DNA of 64,000 bases from Puffinus mauretanicus (lineage: Eukaryota; Chordata; Aves; Procellariiformes; Procellariidae): assembly GCA_023333565.1 (NCBI GenBank), contig JAJKFH010000115.1, positions 3,472,001 to 3,536,000 on the forward strand. Direction: 5' to 3'. Position 1 is the first letter of the stretch. The number at the start of each line of letters is the position of its first letter. Below, piece by piece: positions 25,205 to 38,350 of this stretch. The notes beneath the pieces were generated by a model, which saw nothing but the letters and a program-made list of their open reading frames with translations, made no database searches and had not been told where the DNA came from. Position numbers and translations under genes: made by a program.

Positions 25205-27748
25205 TCAAAATGAGGTTGGCAAGCTAATACTATTTACATTCACAGACTGAATCTCTGCTATTCATCTGCATCTGTTTTCTTTTAGTTTATAGGACCTCTT
25301 TTCAGCAGATGACCAGCTCTCCAAGTTTAGAAAGAGTTTGTAGGAATAAAAAATTTCAAATAGTAAAATTTACAATCTTAGTAGGAAAAGCTCTAACTTT
25401 AAATCAGTTTATAGTCTCTGAAAGATTCTTTAGGTAGCAGAACTTCCTGGGAAAAAGATTTAGCAGGTTTTCAAATATGAACTACATTATTACCACAGTT
25501 TCAAATAAAATTATATTAAAATAACATACCAGATATTATTACCAGTAAAATTGTGTACTTATTATTTCTGCTAAAATTCCACATATACAATATATTCCAA
25601 TTTAAACTAAGAATTTTGTTTTCTGTTCTAAGACAAACAATATATAAATCTCATTCTACCCCCTGTCCCCTTCTTTCTTTTATTTTCCAGTTTGGAACTG
25701 TGCAAGATTTTGTTTCAGTGATGGCTGTTTGTTTTTAAAGTGGGAAACTTTTAGTGTCTCTGGACATATTCCATTCTTCCCATGCATAACAGTCCTGACA
25801 ATTAAAGATCAGGGCTCCTGTAAGTTGTCCCTTCCTTTGCAGTCTGCCCGGCAGGCTGCTATGGAGGTAATACCTCTGGGCCAGAGGCCAGTTTAATTCA
25901 TAGAACAATAAGCAAGTTAAATAAATTTCTATCAATAACAATGTGTGTTGTACACGTATATATATGTGCAGGAAAAAAACAAAAGCCCCAGGGAGACTGA
26001 TGGAAATTATTTCAAAAATACATAAAGTAACTTTGTAAATACAGGACAGAATGTGCAGCTACTCAACTTTTGAGAACTTACATGTCTAATGTAAGCACTT
26101 ACCTGATTAATGTTAGTACTATAAACAGTTTAACAAATTACTGATTAGTCAGTGATAATTTATTGTGTGAGAATCGATAAGTACTTCCTTATATTCAGTG
26201 TTGAGAAAGGATGCTATCTTTACGGAGGCTCCAGCCTCCCTAACGTCTTATGTTGAGTGATTTCTCCTCTCCTGACCCATGGGATTGATCCCTCACCGAG
26301 CCCCCAGACAAGGCTCTTGCTCTGGCTGCTCCCCCGGCTGGCTGGCTGAGGATGTTAAGGAGGCATGTAACAACACAGGGCATCATAACAGGCACTTGGA
26401 CGTTTTAAAGACTCAAAAAGAAGCTGGCCTGTCTTCATGAGAAAACTAGGTTCAGGTTCTAGTCACCAGTCCTGAGATCTTATTTGGCATATTTTAAAAA
26501 AGCTTCTACCGCAAGAAAAAAGGAGAAAGCTATATTTATGCCACAAAGTGAGGAATATCTCGACAAGAATGAAGGTACACTGTTTCTTAGGGACAGGAAA
26601 TTGTCCTGTGTGGCACAAGACAAAATCATCTGACCAAAAGAAATATGCTATATTTTGTACTTCACATACAATAAGTCTACTCTTTTTTCCCTAAAAACAT
26701 GAATTAAATATGAAAATAAGATCAAATATGAAAATAAAAATCAAATATTTTTAATGAACTTTGTATATTGATTACATAGAGCTCCACATTCTGTGTCAAG
26801 ATACCCATAAAATATTTAAGTTTATTTTCTCTGTATTACCTGCAGAGTTGGCAAGTTGACAGGTACTTTTTTCGAGTGCTGTATGCATGTATATAATTCT
26901 TTCAACCCATTGTATGCAATCCTTAAGAATTTTCATAGTTATTTGTTAAAGATATACACTGAATATACTAAATGCTAAAACTGTTTGGATAGTCATCTCA
27001 TCCAGTCTTACCTCTAGAAGACCATAACAATAATCAGATCACATTTGGTGACTAGTGTAGGGCTACAGTGTTAAACTAGAGGAAAAAATCAAAGTGAAGA
27101 AATTTAACAAAATCCACTACAATCACCCTTCATACAAGTGAGGTAATAAAAAAATGCAATGGCTCAGCTATGAAACATGGAGATAAACACTGGCAGGAAT
27201 ACAGAAGCAAGGAAACAAGGAAAGAAGTGGCATAAAATAACTTATCTGGCTCTAGTGACTATCTAGAGTAATACCTTTACTGATATTGAACAGTATTTTC
27301 TCAGGTGGATGATATACTATATTATTCTACTCAGAGAAATCAAAAAAATGCTGGGATAAGATTCTTTCTGTCCACATTTGAAAAACACTTAGGTCACCGA
27401 TCTGTGCCCAGATGTGACTGTAAGAATATATCTGAGGAAAATATACTGCAGATGCTCATAAAAAGGAACTGTGGGTCCCTGTAAATGAAATTAGAGGAAT
27501 AGACTTCTGAAAAAGAGTATTATGTGAGAATTTCTAGTGCCTGGGTCAGCTTCAATGGCTTGCTTTGGCTTTGGTTTTAGGCACTTTTTCATAACGGTGC
27601 TATACGGCAAACTGATCAGTAGGAAAAGAAGTGTTAAACCCCACACGATGCTTTGAAAATTTACCTCCTAGTGTTCTTGAAAATCATTTCTCCTGTGGAG
27701 AGGACTAGAAGGAAGGAAGTAATTAATGGATGTAAGGTGTTCCTAAAG

Positions 27749-27763
27749 AAAAAAAAAAAAAAA
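27749..27763. repeat. Poly-A run
   Basis: Homopolymer of about 15 A in the first coding-region intron, without a recognisable retroposon upstream. Confidence 0.8.
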
Positions 27764-28275
27764 GAATACAACCAGAAACACAAATTGCTTAAATCGGAAC
27801 ATTTATAGCTGAATTTGGGAAGTTCAGAAGCTGTAATCCTTAAAACCCACTTATTCTATGTTGTTACAAGGTAACTGGTTGCCTTATTAGCAATCAATAA
27901 ATGGGAAGACAAGTGTTATTTTGCAAATAGAAACTTGGGACTTTTACACCTCTGTCATCTTCAAAAAGGAGACTTCTGGTAGTTTCTGGACAGACTATTC
28001 AAAGAAATACCATTTTTTTGGTTTAAGTTGCTTATTTTAAATACTACTCCAATATCTTCTGCAACCCCCTGTGTCCTTATGAGTTTGTTTAGAGCTATTT
28101 TTTGTGTATGACTGAGTCTTAAATTTGCAGTTTTTCCAACAGTGAAACAGAAGATAACCACTGCTGACCCCAATTACAGTCAAGATTGTACAGACTTATT
28201 CATATATGCTGAATGATTTGGTCTGTAATAACAATACATATATTTATAGAATTCTTCTTTTCTACCTCCCTGAAG

Positions 28276-28570
28276 CTACACACTGACCAAGATAAAGGAG
28301 ATGGAAATTTAAAATACATATTAACAGGAGATGGGGCTGGCAGTCTGTTCATTATAGATGAAAATACAGGAGATATTCATGCTGCAAAGAAATTGGACAG
28401 AGAAGAAAAGTCCCTGTATGTGCTACGTGCCAAGGCTATAGACAGAAAAACTGGAAGACAAGTGGAGCCGGAGTCTGAATTTATCATTAAAATCCACGAT
28501 ATCAATGACAATGAACCAAAATTCACCAAGGACATGTACACCGCCAGTATTCCGGAGATGTCTGGAGTTG
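28276..28570 (+). CDS. CDH9: CDH9 second coding exon: most of EC1 and start of EC2
   Basis: A 295-bp exon, the conserved size for this type II cadherin exon, encoding residues 77-174 and the first base of codon 175. It carries most of EC1, including DQD (80-82), the LDREE calcium motif (116-120) and the EC1-EC2 linker DINDNEP (151-157) whose acidic side chains bind the calcium that rigidifies the ectodomain. The open frame continues upstream into the intron, so the start is set by the acceptor CTGAAG/CTA and by continuity of VGK-LHTDQD across the junction. It ends in phase 1 at GTTG/gtaggt. A second possible donor (gtaaaa) lies 4 bases downstream; its use would shift the frame. Sequence ([25 protein letters not shown] region) is closest to CDH9 as I recall it. 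Confidence 0.95.
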
Positions 28571-29098
28571 GTAGGTAAAAACTTATCCTTATGTAAAATA
28601 CAAATAGGTTTGAGTTGATTTGGAACTTATAAGTAATTCATTATTTGAGGCATTTAATACTAGCTTCTCTGAATATCCATGGAACAGTTTTTGTTGCCAG
28701 TAATGTATCATAAATGATTGGTTCCTGCTTTTATTTATTTGTTTCATCTTCATCCACTTTTTAATCCTTTTTCCACACTATAAGCTACTCTTTACTCTTT
28801 TAAGCCCACCGGAAGCATCAAGGAATAGCATATGTGGTTGTCTTATAAGTTATTATATAGTTTTGCCACAGCTGAGAATATCGCTTGTATAAAATGTATC
28901 CTTTTGTATTTGTAAAGTCTAATTTACCAAACCTTTCTGTACCTTTAGACACAAACACCTTTAAGCACGTAAGTATGTAAATCAATTAATGTGTCAAAAT
29001 GATGCCAAATATGTTCCTACAAATACCTAAAAATTTGTTTTGGGGTTTTTTTTTGGTTGTTTTTTTATTATTATTTTTTCTCTTTGGTATCAATATTA

Positions 29099-29114
29099 GT
29101 TGTTGTTGTTGTGG
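29099..29114. repeat. GTT microsatellite
   Basis: Short (GTT)n array flanked by long T runs from 29040 to 29155. Confidence 0.7.
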
Positions 29115-32100
29115 TTTTTTTTTAATATAGACTTGTCTGTTTGGGTTTTTTTAAGATACCAAACATATGAACACCTTCTCCAAAAAAATAACTCTTTTTG
29201 TTTAAAAAATATTTTTCTTCATGGATAAAAATTTACAGCTATTCACAACTGCTGCATTGAAAAGTAAAAATGTGGAATGACAGTAGAAGACAGGTGAGAA
29301 ATATAGCATCAAAGGAAAATAATTCTCTGAGTTTTGTTCAAATAATATAAAGTGATAGATAATATTCACCAGCACACATTCATCAGAAGTTATTATGATT
29401 ACCTAAGTGTTCCATTCTTTTACAGTAGAGAGAATTTCTCTGCTAAGATGGGCAAGCATAAAATACATAGGCTATGTGAAACAACTGACAAATAAATTCT
29501 CAAGAGTTATTTACTTATCATGAATTACTGTAACGGTTTGCAAAATCAGCCCTGGATGATGGCATTGCTAAGAGAGACAATAAAATACCAATCAACATTT
29601 GTGACTAATATGTATCTTTGTAAAATAATTTCCAGAAGTTAATAATTATCTCTGAGATCAGTAGCAGAAGTATAACAGAACAGGACTTTATTTTATAACT
29701 CTCTTTTATAATCATGAGAAGGGAATAACTACACTACTATGTGTAATGCAAAGAGTCCAAGAATGGTTCTTTTAAAGATACACGGAAAACAGAGAAATCC
29801 TTTCCATTCAGAATTTACTTTGCTGATAATCTGTGAAGGAAAACTGTTGGCAGTGCACCTGTCATATTTAATTTGAAATATATTTTTGAGGAAGTAACTC
29901 TATAGGAATAGATAAAATAAAAAGCATGATATCCATGTTTAATCTTATCACTTAGTCCAACTTCATCACAGTCAATGGAGAAACATGAATAAAAGAGAAC
30001 AGAATAAGATCCAGTGCTCTGGCACTGCCTGTGAAATTTTTAGTCTATGAAATGTCTATATTTGATGAGGATGACAATAGTACAAGTACCATTATGTACT
30101 TTAGGTTAAGAAAGTGTCCATAAAAGACCCAAGTAAAGGTGAGTTTCACTGTGAAGAAAGAATTAGAGAAAAAGGATTTAAACAGTAAAAAAAGCCCCTT
30201 AGCTTCCAATATGAAGGCAAAAAAGGGATCCTAGCTTTGCTCTGTTTAGTTGACAATTGCATTTGGGGATATAAAAACTACACTGGAATGGCAATTTTGA
30301 GCATTTAAATTTGAATGAGTAAAAGTAGTTTTGTAATTTTTTAAAGTAGCAGAGAATAAGAACCCAAATCCAGATCAGTCAATTCAAGAAGCAGAAATTC
30401 TACATTTCTGAAGTCAATCATAAGAAGGCTAATTCAACAGTCAGGTTGTACATATAGGAAAATAAGGAATACACAAATATATTCCTTCTTGGAGTCCCTT
30501 TGTCCTCCTCTAGGTAAGGAAGCAGATGCCATAACTGGAGAAAATGACTTGGGAGTGAAAAGGTGAGATTCTTGCCGTAAGTGGAATACAACTTACAGGT
30601 GAGCAAGTGGTACTCTTGTAAACCTTCCCATAAAGCACACAAGAGAACACATAAAATACAGAATGAAGATGGTGTAGTTCTTGAAATATCTAGACAAAAG
30701 AAAGCTACCTGAATGTAAGCCAGCAAATATGCACTAGGCAGCACATATAACAAAATGCAGGGAAAAGAAAAAAAAAGATAGTAACAAAAACTAAACTCAA
30801 AACTGATCCAGTGTGGCAATGGGCTATGTAAGTAGCTCCTGGTTCATACTTTCCATAGTGGCTAGGATATCCATTAAAAAATCTCCAATGCATTATGAAA
30901 ATGGCATTTAAACAGTTGTAATTATTCTTCATTCAATAAGTATGATTTAGTGAACAACTACTATCTTTCCTTTTACCTGGATATGCAGTCCAAAGATTTT
31001 TTTCCTGAACATAGTGTTTGTTGCAGAACATCACAAATTTACAGAATTGTCAGTTATACAAGTAGGTTCATTACACCTCAACACTTAATCTCTTCAGTGG
31101 TTTTGGTATATATTGCTGTTTGCAGATTAGATAGGTGTCAAATAGAAGTTCAAAAGCTAAATTTAGTAAGGAAGTAGGGCCAAACCTTTTAGTTGGTTCT
31201 GGTCTGTAGAAATGGAATTTGAGGTTGGAGGGTCATGTAAAATCTGTCATGAAGGAGGAACAAACTGAGGAACTATTGAGTGAGCAATGCATATTAGGAT
31301 TATTGCTGTTGTGAAAGTAAGTGCATCTGAAAGAAAAGGACAGAAAATATACTGAAAATGAAATGAAAAAATGAAAAAAGACTGAAACGTATTCCAGAAA
31401 ACCAGAAGACTTCAGAATATAAGAATGAAGTGCCCCTTAATGCTATATGTTCCTCTATAACAAATGGAAGAAAATAGGAATAATAAAATAAAAGCAAGAA
31501 TCGCTGGAACAGGGTGATCAACTTTACTTACACTACATCAAATGAAAAAGTCAGTGTAGTCCTGCATTACCTGCATAAATACTTAAGATGATGAAGGTTA
31601 TTTGTTATAACTATATATACACAGATTCTTTAATACCTAAGCAAATAACTTTTCTGACTGAAAAGAATTATACAATTACACTATACACATTTGAATAAAT
31701 AAATATACTCATGATGAGCAGGTCAAAAATTTGTGGAAAAGTCTCAGTTTCTTCGCATCCTTCACTTCCTCCCAATTTTGTGTCTTAAAATACTTTTTTT
31801 TCCTTAACTATTATATTTATTATGTTTGCCAAGTTGAACAAATATGACAGCAGATATTTATGAAAGCTCAGGAAAATGTCACTAAGACTGAGAAATTGAA
31901 GAGGAATCATCACTAGCAATGTTTCCAGTTGTGTGTGCATCTGTTATTCAAATGACATATCATACTACATATTTCTCACTGTGTTACTGACTGTTTCTTG
32001 GAATAACTAGATCTAGAGCACACAAGGGAAAATGATAAGTCAACACCTCTGACAGAATGTGTGATTTTCGGTACCAATAGGCAAGCCTCACTCATGTTTA

Positions 32101-34661
32101 ACTAGTTTGATAGTAAGAATAGTGAAAGCGTAACATGGATTTTGAGCACAACCTATCCAAGCCCAGGGGGAAATATGAATGCTTATTAGTGCACTGGTTT
32201 GTGCTAATCCTATGTTGTAGTATCTACACTGCAGCCATCAAGCTATACATAAATTAGCCTTGCTATACCTAAATGGGATCCAGTCATATCTCCAACAGCA
32301 TTATGTGTATACCTAAAATGCTGTGTAGCAAAATTAGTACTGGAAGCAATCAAAACCACTGAAGTGAGCTGACTGCAGTGTCATTTCAGATAGCTTTTAT
32401 GGAAATGATCATGCTAAATGCTCACAGTGATATTAACTTAAAAAATTAAATGAGAAAGTTAGTTTAAGAGGTTCTAAAACTCAATAACATGGAATTTCTC
32501 ATTAAAATCAGCTACTATACTGAAGAACTGGAGGATAATAACTGCTATAGCTATATTTTTAAAGAGCGCTAGAGTTGACTGTAAGAATCCTGAGATTTAT
32601 GTCAGACTAGGTAAATTGATTCAATAAAAAATTGTTCCAAGAAATGAGAAAAAGATGCTAGACAGACCCATAAAGGTTAATTAAAACATAATATAGAAAG
32701 TAAAGGAACAAAAGATGTTCAACATTTTAAATTGATGGAATGCTAAAGCTGTAAGATACAATCTTGGTCACAATGAAGAACAGGTGGATTTGAAGCATGA
32801 CCTATTCTGATTTGGCTATATTTTAAAAATACCATAAGAAGAAACTTCAGAGAAGCTAAATACATATTATGCATCTTGAGAATAATCTTTCCATCTCCTC
32901 TTCACGTAGAAGGAAAAGTAAAGCCCTAATCATATTTAAAATCTACTCATTTCATCTTCAAGGCTTACGTGAGTAGAAGATATGATCCAAGTATTTTTCC
33001 AAGTGAAAGATGATTGCTAAAAAAAAACAAAATAAAAGAAATCAAAACTAACCCTACACCTCATTGTGAAAACCACTTTTCTCAGGATATAAATAAAGTT
33101 ATTAAGAAATTTTTAAAAAGGGAAGTTAGCAATGAGATGGCCTGTGGAGTTCAATCCCTTTTTACTCTTGGGTCAATATTATTACATCCTCCCGTACCTG
33201 CCTTGTTAATTTTAATGAGTAAGGCTTACCATTTTTTCTCATTAAACAACTTTAGCATGCAGTTGATGAGTATTTCACAACATATTTTTAATCTTTGAAT
33301 TGATCCTATTAAGAGAAGGGATAATGCTTAATTTAATTTAACACTCATTTCTTCATACTTAACTGCTGTTTTCCAGATTTTATGCATCTAACCAAAGGCA
33401 CCTCCTGGTTCAGAATTTCTACTTGATAAGATTTGTATAATGTATAAGTATAGAGGGCCATATTTTAAATGGCTAAATTTTAAATTTATAATTTTTCCAT
33501 TAAATTACTTTTAGTGCTAATACAGTCAGAATAAAAGGTTTTTTCTTTAGCTGAACAGTGACGTTTGATAGAAGGACATTATATATGAAATATAGATATG
33601 GCCATTTTCAACTCAGGCATACATGATTACAGCATGCCTAAACATGTCTTATATTTAACAGCTACTCTAAATCAAAGATATATATAAAATACATACACAA
33701 AAAGAGAAAGAGAGAAAAAGAGAGATGAAATTGCAGTAATACACAGGGTAATATGCATTAATACTATCATTTTTATTACAGTGCTATTGTCTGTGAGTGC
33801 AACATCAATTACACAACTATTTTGTTAGAAGTTCCATTATCGTTGGTCACTATTTCTATAGTATCTCTTGGGAATCCATAAGCACCACAACTACTACTGG
33901 ATTTAAGTAAGACTACATTCTGATATTTAGTTTTAGTTACATCACGTTTTCAGCATCATCTAATCATAAACACTTATATCACAAGAATAGTTTGTTATTT
34001 TGTATAGGAAGCTCTTATAAGAACAAGTAGGTCTTACGGTAAAATAAAAAAAAAAAAAAGAAACTGAACCAAATACAGTAACCATCACATTTTCTATTTT
34101 TGAATTTGCTTATGTCAGTAAGCATTAATCTACTGATGTGTGTAAACGACTAAATGGAGGTAGCTCTCATCTTTCATATTTCTCCAGGAAATAATCATAT
34201 TTTCTCCTCTGTATATTTTCCCTGGTTTCAGATGCTTATAAAAAAAAAGCTATGAATTACTGTCTTGCTTTGCCATAAGCTTATGAAAACTACTTTGCTA
34301 ACTTGCAAAATTTCAGAATGCTAATTGTTAACATATACTCTATTTTAAAGAGAATTACTGAGTTAGCTTTAAGAGAAAGATATATTTCAAATAAATATTT
34401 TATCTGTACATTCATATTTTACATTCTGCAGTTAAAATATAGTATTAGAATTCCTTTTAGTCAAACTAAGCACGATGGCAGAAATCCTGTAACTAGAATA
34501 CTTCCTATATTTCTCTTTGCATTTGCCACTATAACTAAAGAATTTCAAAACCTTTATAACTGTCAGAATCTGCATAGGGTTCTCTTTTTTAAATGCAGTA
34601 TTTTTATCCTTTTTAAATTTATCTTCTTTATTATTTTTTATACAAGTCTATAATAAACCTA

Positions 34662-34877
34662 GGGAGGTTTAGATTGGACATTAGGAAAAATTTCTTTACT
34701 GAAAGAGTCGTCAAGCATTGGAACAGGCTGTCCAGGGAAGTGGTTGAGTCACCATTCCTGGAAGTATTTCAAAGACGTGTAGACGAGGCGCTTAGGGACA
34801 TGGTGTAGTGAGCATGGTGGTGTTGGTTTGACAGTTGGACTTGATTCCAACCTTAATGATTCTATGATTCTATGATA
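34662..34877 (+). mobile_element. CR1 LINE, 5'-truncated 3' end
   Basis: Begins at GGGAGGTTTAGATTGGAC and runs through the end of the CR1 ORF2 (encoding remnants of a FERVVxxWNRLxREVVES-like C-terminus) and the short 3' UTR to two copies of the ATTCTATG tail unit. It aligns almost base for base with 49080-49303 but lacks the GATGATCTTAGAGGTCTTT segment before TCCAACCTTA. It is in the same orientation as CDH9. CR1 copies are usually severely 5' truncated by incomplete target-primed reverse transcription, which fits. Inert fossil. Confidence 0.93.
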
Positions 34878-37654
34878 ATGAAAAAAAAATCCCTTTCAAC
34901 AAAATAAAGATGAAAATATAAAATAAGAGTTTAATGCCTCATAATAATTTCTTAAAATAAACCATCAAGATGAAAAAGGCAAAAACCTCTTTTTGTTAAA
35001 CAGTTAAAAATATAAATTTAGTTTTCTAAGAAATTTGGGTTATTTTTAGGTTTTGTCAGTTTTGGACCTGCATTCTGTTAGATACTTGCATAGCATTTTT
35101 ATTTACAATAAGCTTGCACTACATTTTTATTAGGAAAATATATAGAATGCTTAATAAATACTTTGTATTTGGCATGAGGCAGAACATTTTCAGAAGAATA
35201 TGAGGGGATGCTTTAAGACTTTGCATTTCCAGTTAAAAAAAGAAAACCACTGGAATGCCAAAGGAATCTTATTTAGATCATGATTTTTTTTGTTTCCCTA
35301 AATTATTCTATCATTTGTATAGTTATGTATATAACATGGATAGCATTTTCCTAGCAAAAAGGAGATCTACTCTGCAAGGAACTTACTTGCTAGAGCTCTG
35401 ATGCTATAAACAGGTTATTTTGAATTTGTACAATTCCATTGACTTCAAGCTGGATGTTATGTAAGTGTTAGGTTCTCCCTGCATGGACTTTATTTTATGA
35501 TTAATGTATATAATTTCTGTAAAATTAAATGTCCATGTACAACTATTATTTTTTTCCTGAGGTTTTTCCTATGTTTAGTTAGATAAAAAAAATCATATAT
35601 AATGTAGACGTTTTGGCTCTTCAAGAAACAGAATGAAACCATCCTCAGAGGAAAATCTATGAGTTTACAACATTCCCAAATAATTATGTGATCGCAAGAA
35701 ACAAACAAACATACACTCTGATCCAAATGAAAAGCAACAGTTTCCTTTTAGGATCCAAACAAGCGATGTAAATAATTTTTAACAATAACAATTTGGGATG
35801 ATTATTGTTGTACAGCTCTGTTCAACATCTAGACATAACATATGAAATTAAAAGTAAACATTTAATTTATGTATTATTTTTTCTCCTTCGGAGCTTTGTT
35901 AATTTTATCTTTACATAAATAATTTTATCCATTAGTGATACTGCATTATTATTTGTTACTGACTGAAGAAAAGATAAACACTTAAAGAACTAATTAAGCA
36001 ATCACATAAAAAGTAATATGTATAAATTATGTATATATATATGAAGGTAAAGAGAAAACTTAAATAAATAAATCATGTTTATACAGTTCGGGAAATTCCT
36101 CATAAGTCATCAGAAATACCATGGTTCCTTTAAGGTTTATGCAGAATGTATTGTCACACTTGAAAGAATTGAGAGATACTGCACATTCAGAAAAATGAGG
36201 GACAAAAATCAGCCTTAACAAGATTCAAACCAGTGCTTCTGAAGAATTCAAATCATTTACAAATTTAAGATTTAGAGAACATTTTAACATTCCAGATAAG
36301 CAGATCTCAAGCTACAGCCAAAAGGAGTGGCTCTCTTTTTCTTCTTTTCATCTCTCTGCTTCTAGTTGTGCTGTCTTATGCCTCACCCACTGTCCCTCTA
36401 AACCCCAAAGAAGAAAGTTTAAGGAGCTAAATCATCAGAAAAATGGATTATTCAAGGCGAATATTCTTTTTCTGCTACTTTTGTTCCATGGGTCAGATCA
36501 CGTGAGGTTAGAACTGGTGCTAAGGAAGTGACAGGAGCATGCAAAGTATAGCAGGTAAGAGCAGGAGAGACTGTTTCATCCAGCAGTAGCTAACCTCAGC
36601 TAAAAAATCACTTGACGTATTTTTCTTCAGCCACAAAATCCTCATATCTTCTAAGCAGGACACCTCACTTCCTTTCTCATCTTGTTTTTTGGGGGAAGTT
36701 TGGTTTCTTATTAAGACACCACGAGTCTCAGGCAGCACAATGGGAAAACCAGAACCACCTATTCACCCCATGTGAGAAACCACTCGCTCTTGGTGCTGGA
36801 AGAAATCGCGGTTTTGTAGAATTGGTGTCAGCAAGTAAAGGTATCTAGCACTTGCTGTAAACACATGAAGGTATAAATAATTCCCATATTTCTGACCCAT
36901 GGGAACTGAGCTGCTATCAACTCGCTGTTAGAAGTTTGTCACATCCTCTGAGCTCCCATAAACCTCCACCTGGTGACCCTTCATGACATACTGGTCTAAA
37001 CTATTTCCCTTAGGAAGAAATAAGATGACAGCAGTTCAAATGCAGCAATTAGTAAGCAGGATGGATGACTTTTAAAGCACTATATGGGGCTTTAGGCTTT
37101 GTAAACTGATCGGACTAAACTTTGGAGATACAGTTTTAAGGTGACCACAAACTCCTTTAATCTCTGTATGTCTCAATTTCTCATCAGTTAGTGGAAGACT
37201 AGGACAGGACAGCTCTACTCCATAGATATGTCAAAATGAGTTCAGCTACTGCAGCAACGGACATCACAGTGCCCTTGGAGTGACAGTCTTCTTGCCAAGT
37301 GGAATTTTCAGGCCTGGACTGTGTTAAATGTGGCTCCACTTTATATGTCTCTGAAATGATTCAGTGCAATACTGTTTGCCTGGCTATTTTATTGCAACAA
37401 ATTTATTATTTCCCTTTATCTGTGTACATTGAAAAAAACCCAAACCAAAACAAAAAAAAAACAACCCAGAGGTCTGGACCTTTCTAGATTAGAGCTTGAA
37501 ATTAACATTAAAAGTGCCTGTACCATACTAACACTAAAAATTGTTTGATGTATCCATTTTCCTTCCTTTTATTTCAGTAGATTTTCAGCTATAACACTAT
37601 AATCTCTGAACAAAAGCATAATGGGCCTGAATTCTTTACATCAGCACTTTTGCT

Positions 37655-37850
37655 CACACTGCAGTGCAGTACAATGGGATACGTTCTGCATTGTTGGAGA
37701 TGCTGTCCTTCAGACAGGATGTTAAACCAAGGTCCTTTCATCTTTCATGGCTTCACATCTAAAAAGTAAAAACCTCATTGACATTCTGAAAATATTAAGG
37801 AACAGCCACGTTGCTTCAGCCAATATATATACCTCTTGATATGAACATAC
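37655..37850 (+). repeat. Probable ancient vertebrate SINE-like repeat
   Basis: The segment GCAGTGCAGTAC...GGAGATGCTGTCCTTCAGAC and then GTTAAACCAAGGTCCTTT matches, with decay, an interspersed repeat I remember from sharks and other vertebrates, whose core reads roughly GATGAGACGTTAAACCGAGG. Similarity continues through GCCAATATATATACCTC, corresponding to a GCCAATATTTATCCCTC-like stretch in that family. I cannot name the subfamily with confidence. If right, it is much older than the CR1 copies and survives by chance or by co-option as a regulatory element. Confidence 0.5.
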
Positions 37851-38089
37851 ACCCTTTACACATCCTTTGATATAAACGTGTTACAATTCACAGCCACGTG
37901 CAACCTGTTCTCAGAGCCACAGTACATACTGAATTCCTATGCATGATACCAGTTTACAGGTACCTCATTTAGTCCCTTATGAGCTCTTGCAGCTACCAAC
38001 CACCAAATAATTTTGCTTCTTTTAAGACAGGCTACAGTATAACAGGTGCAGTGAGCCCCTTCTCACATTGATGTGACCATATTGGAGCC

Positions 38090-38350
38090 TGCAGTAATTG
38101 AACTGCTGGTACTAAGGACTGCAATAACTGGGGCTAATTAACATTACTAATATTAGGAACACCTGCGTCTTTATCAGAAGGAACATGTCAAATAGATGCA
38201 TACGTATGTTATACCCTTTATTAAAACTAGAACATGGCAGACATTAAAATAAGCAAGCTAATAGTGGGGAGGAGGTAATCTGTTGTCTAAGGGCAGATCT
38301 TGCTCTTAAAGGGCTAACGTTAATGTCTCTATTTATATCATGCTAATGCA
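38090..38350. promoter_or_regulatory. Candidate conserved non-coding element
   Basis: Complex non-repetitive sequence with GGGGCTAATTAACATTACTAATATTAGG and other paired or homeodomain-like sites, following closely on the ancient repeat at 37655-37850. No coding potential. Conservation not testable here. Confidence 0.2.

Larger units (their letters stand above)
5631..28275 (+). other. CDH9: CDH9 intron between first and second coding exons (22.6 kb)
   Basis: Bounded by donor gtaagc and an acceptor ending CTCCCTGAAG. No other gene is supported inside. Contents seen: scattered A/T runs and TA/TG microsatellites, a G-run cluster at 9392-9457, a zinc-finger-like relic at 10251-10378, an unusually open 9767-10078 segment, a pyrimidine tract at 12111-12169, somewhat GC-richer unexplained islands at 12471-12720, 16620-16940 and 26221-26400, and homeodomain-motif-rich stretches (8933-9010, 19530-19790). 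No CR1 copy was recognised in this intron. Confidence 0.85.

Noticed and set aside
30418..30819. 133-codon minus-strand open frame with hydrophobic stretches
   Set aside because: Hydrophobicity comes from purine-rich + strand DNA read in reverse. No motif, repeat or splice support.
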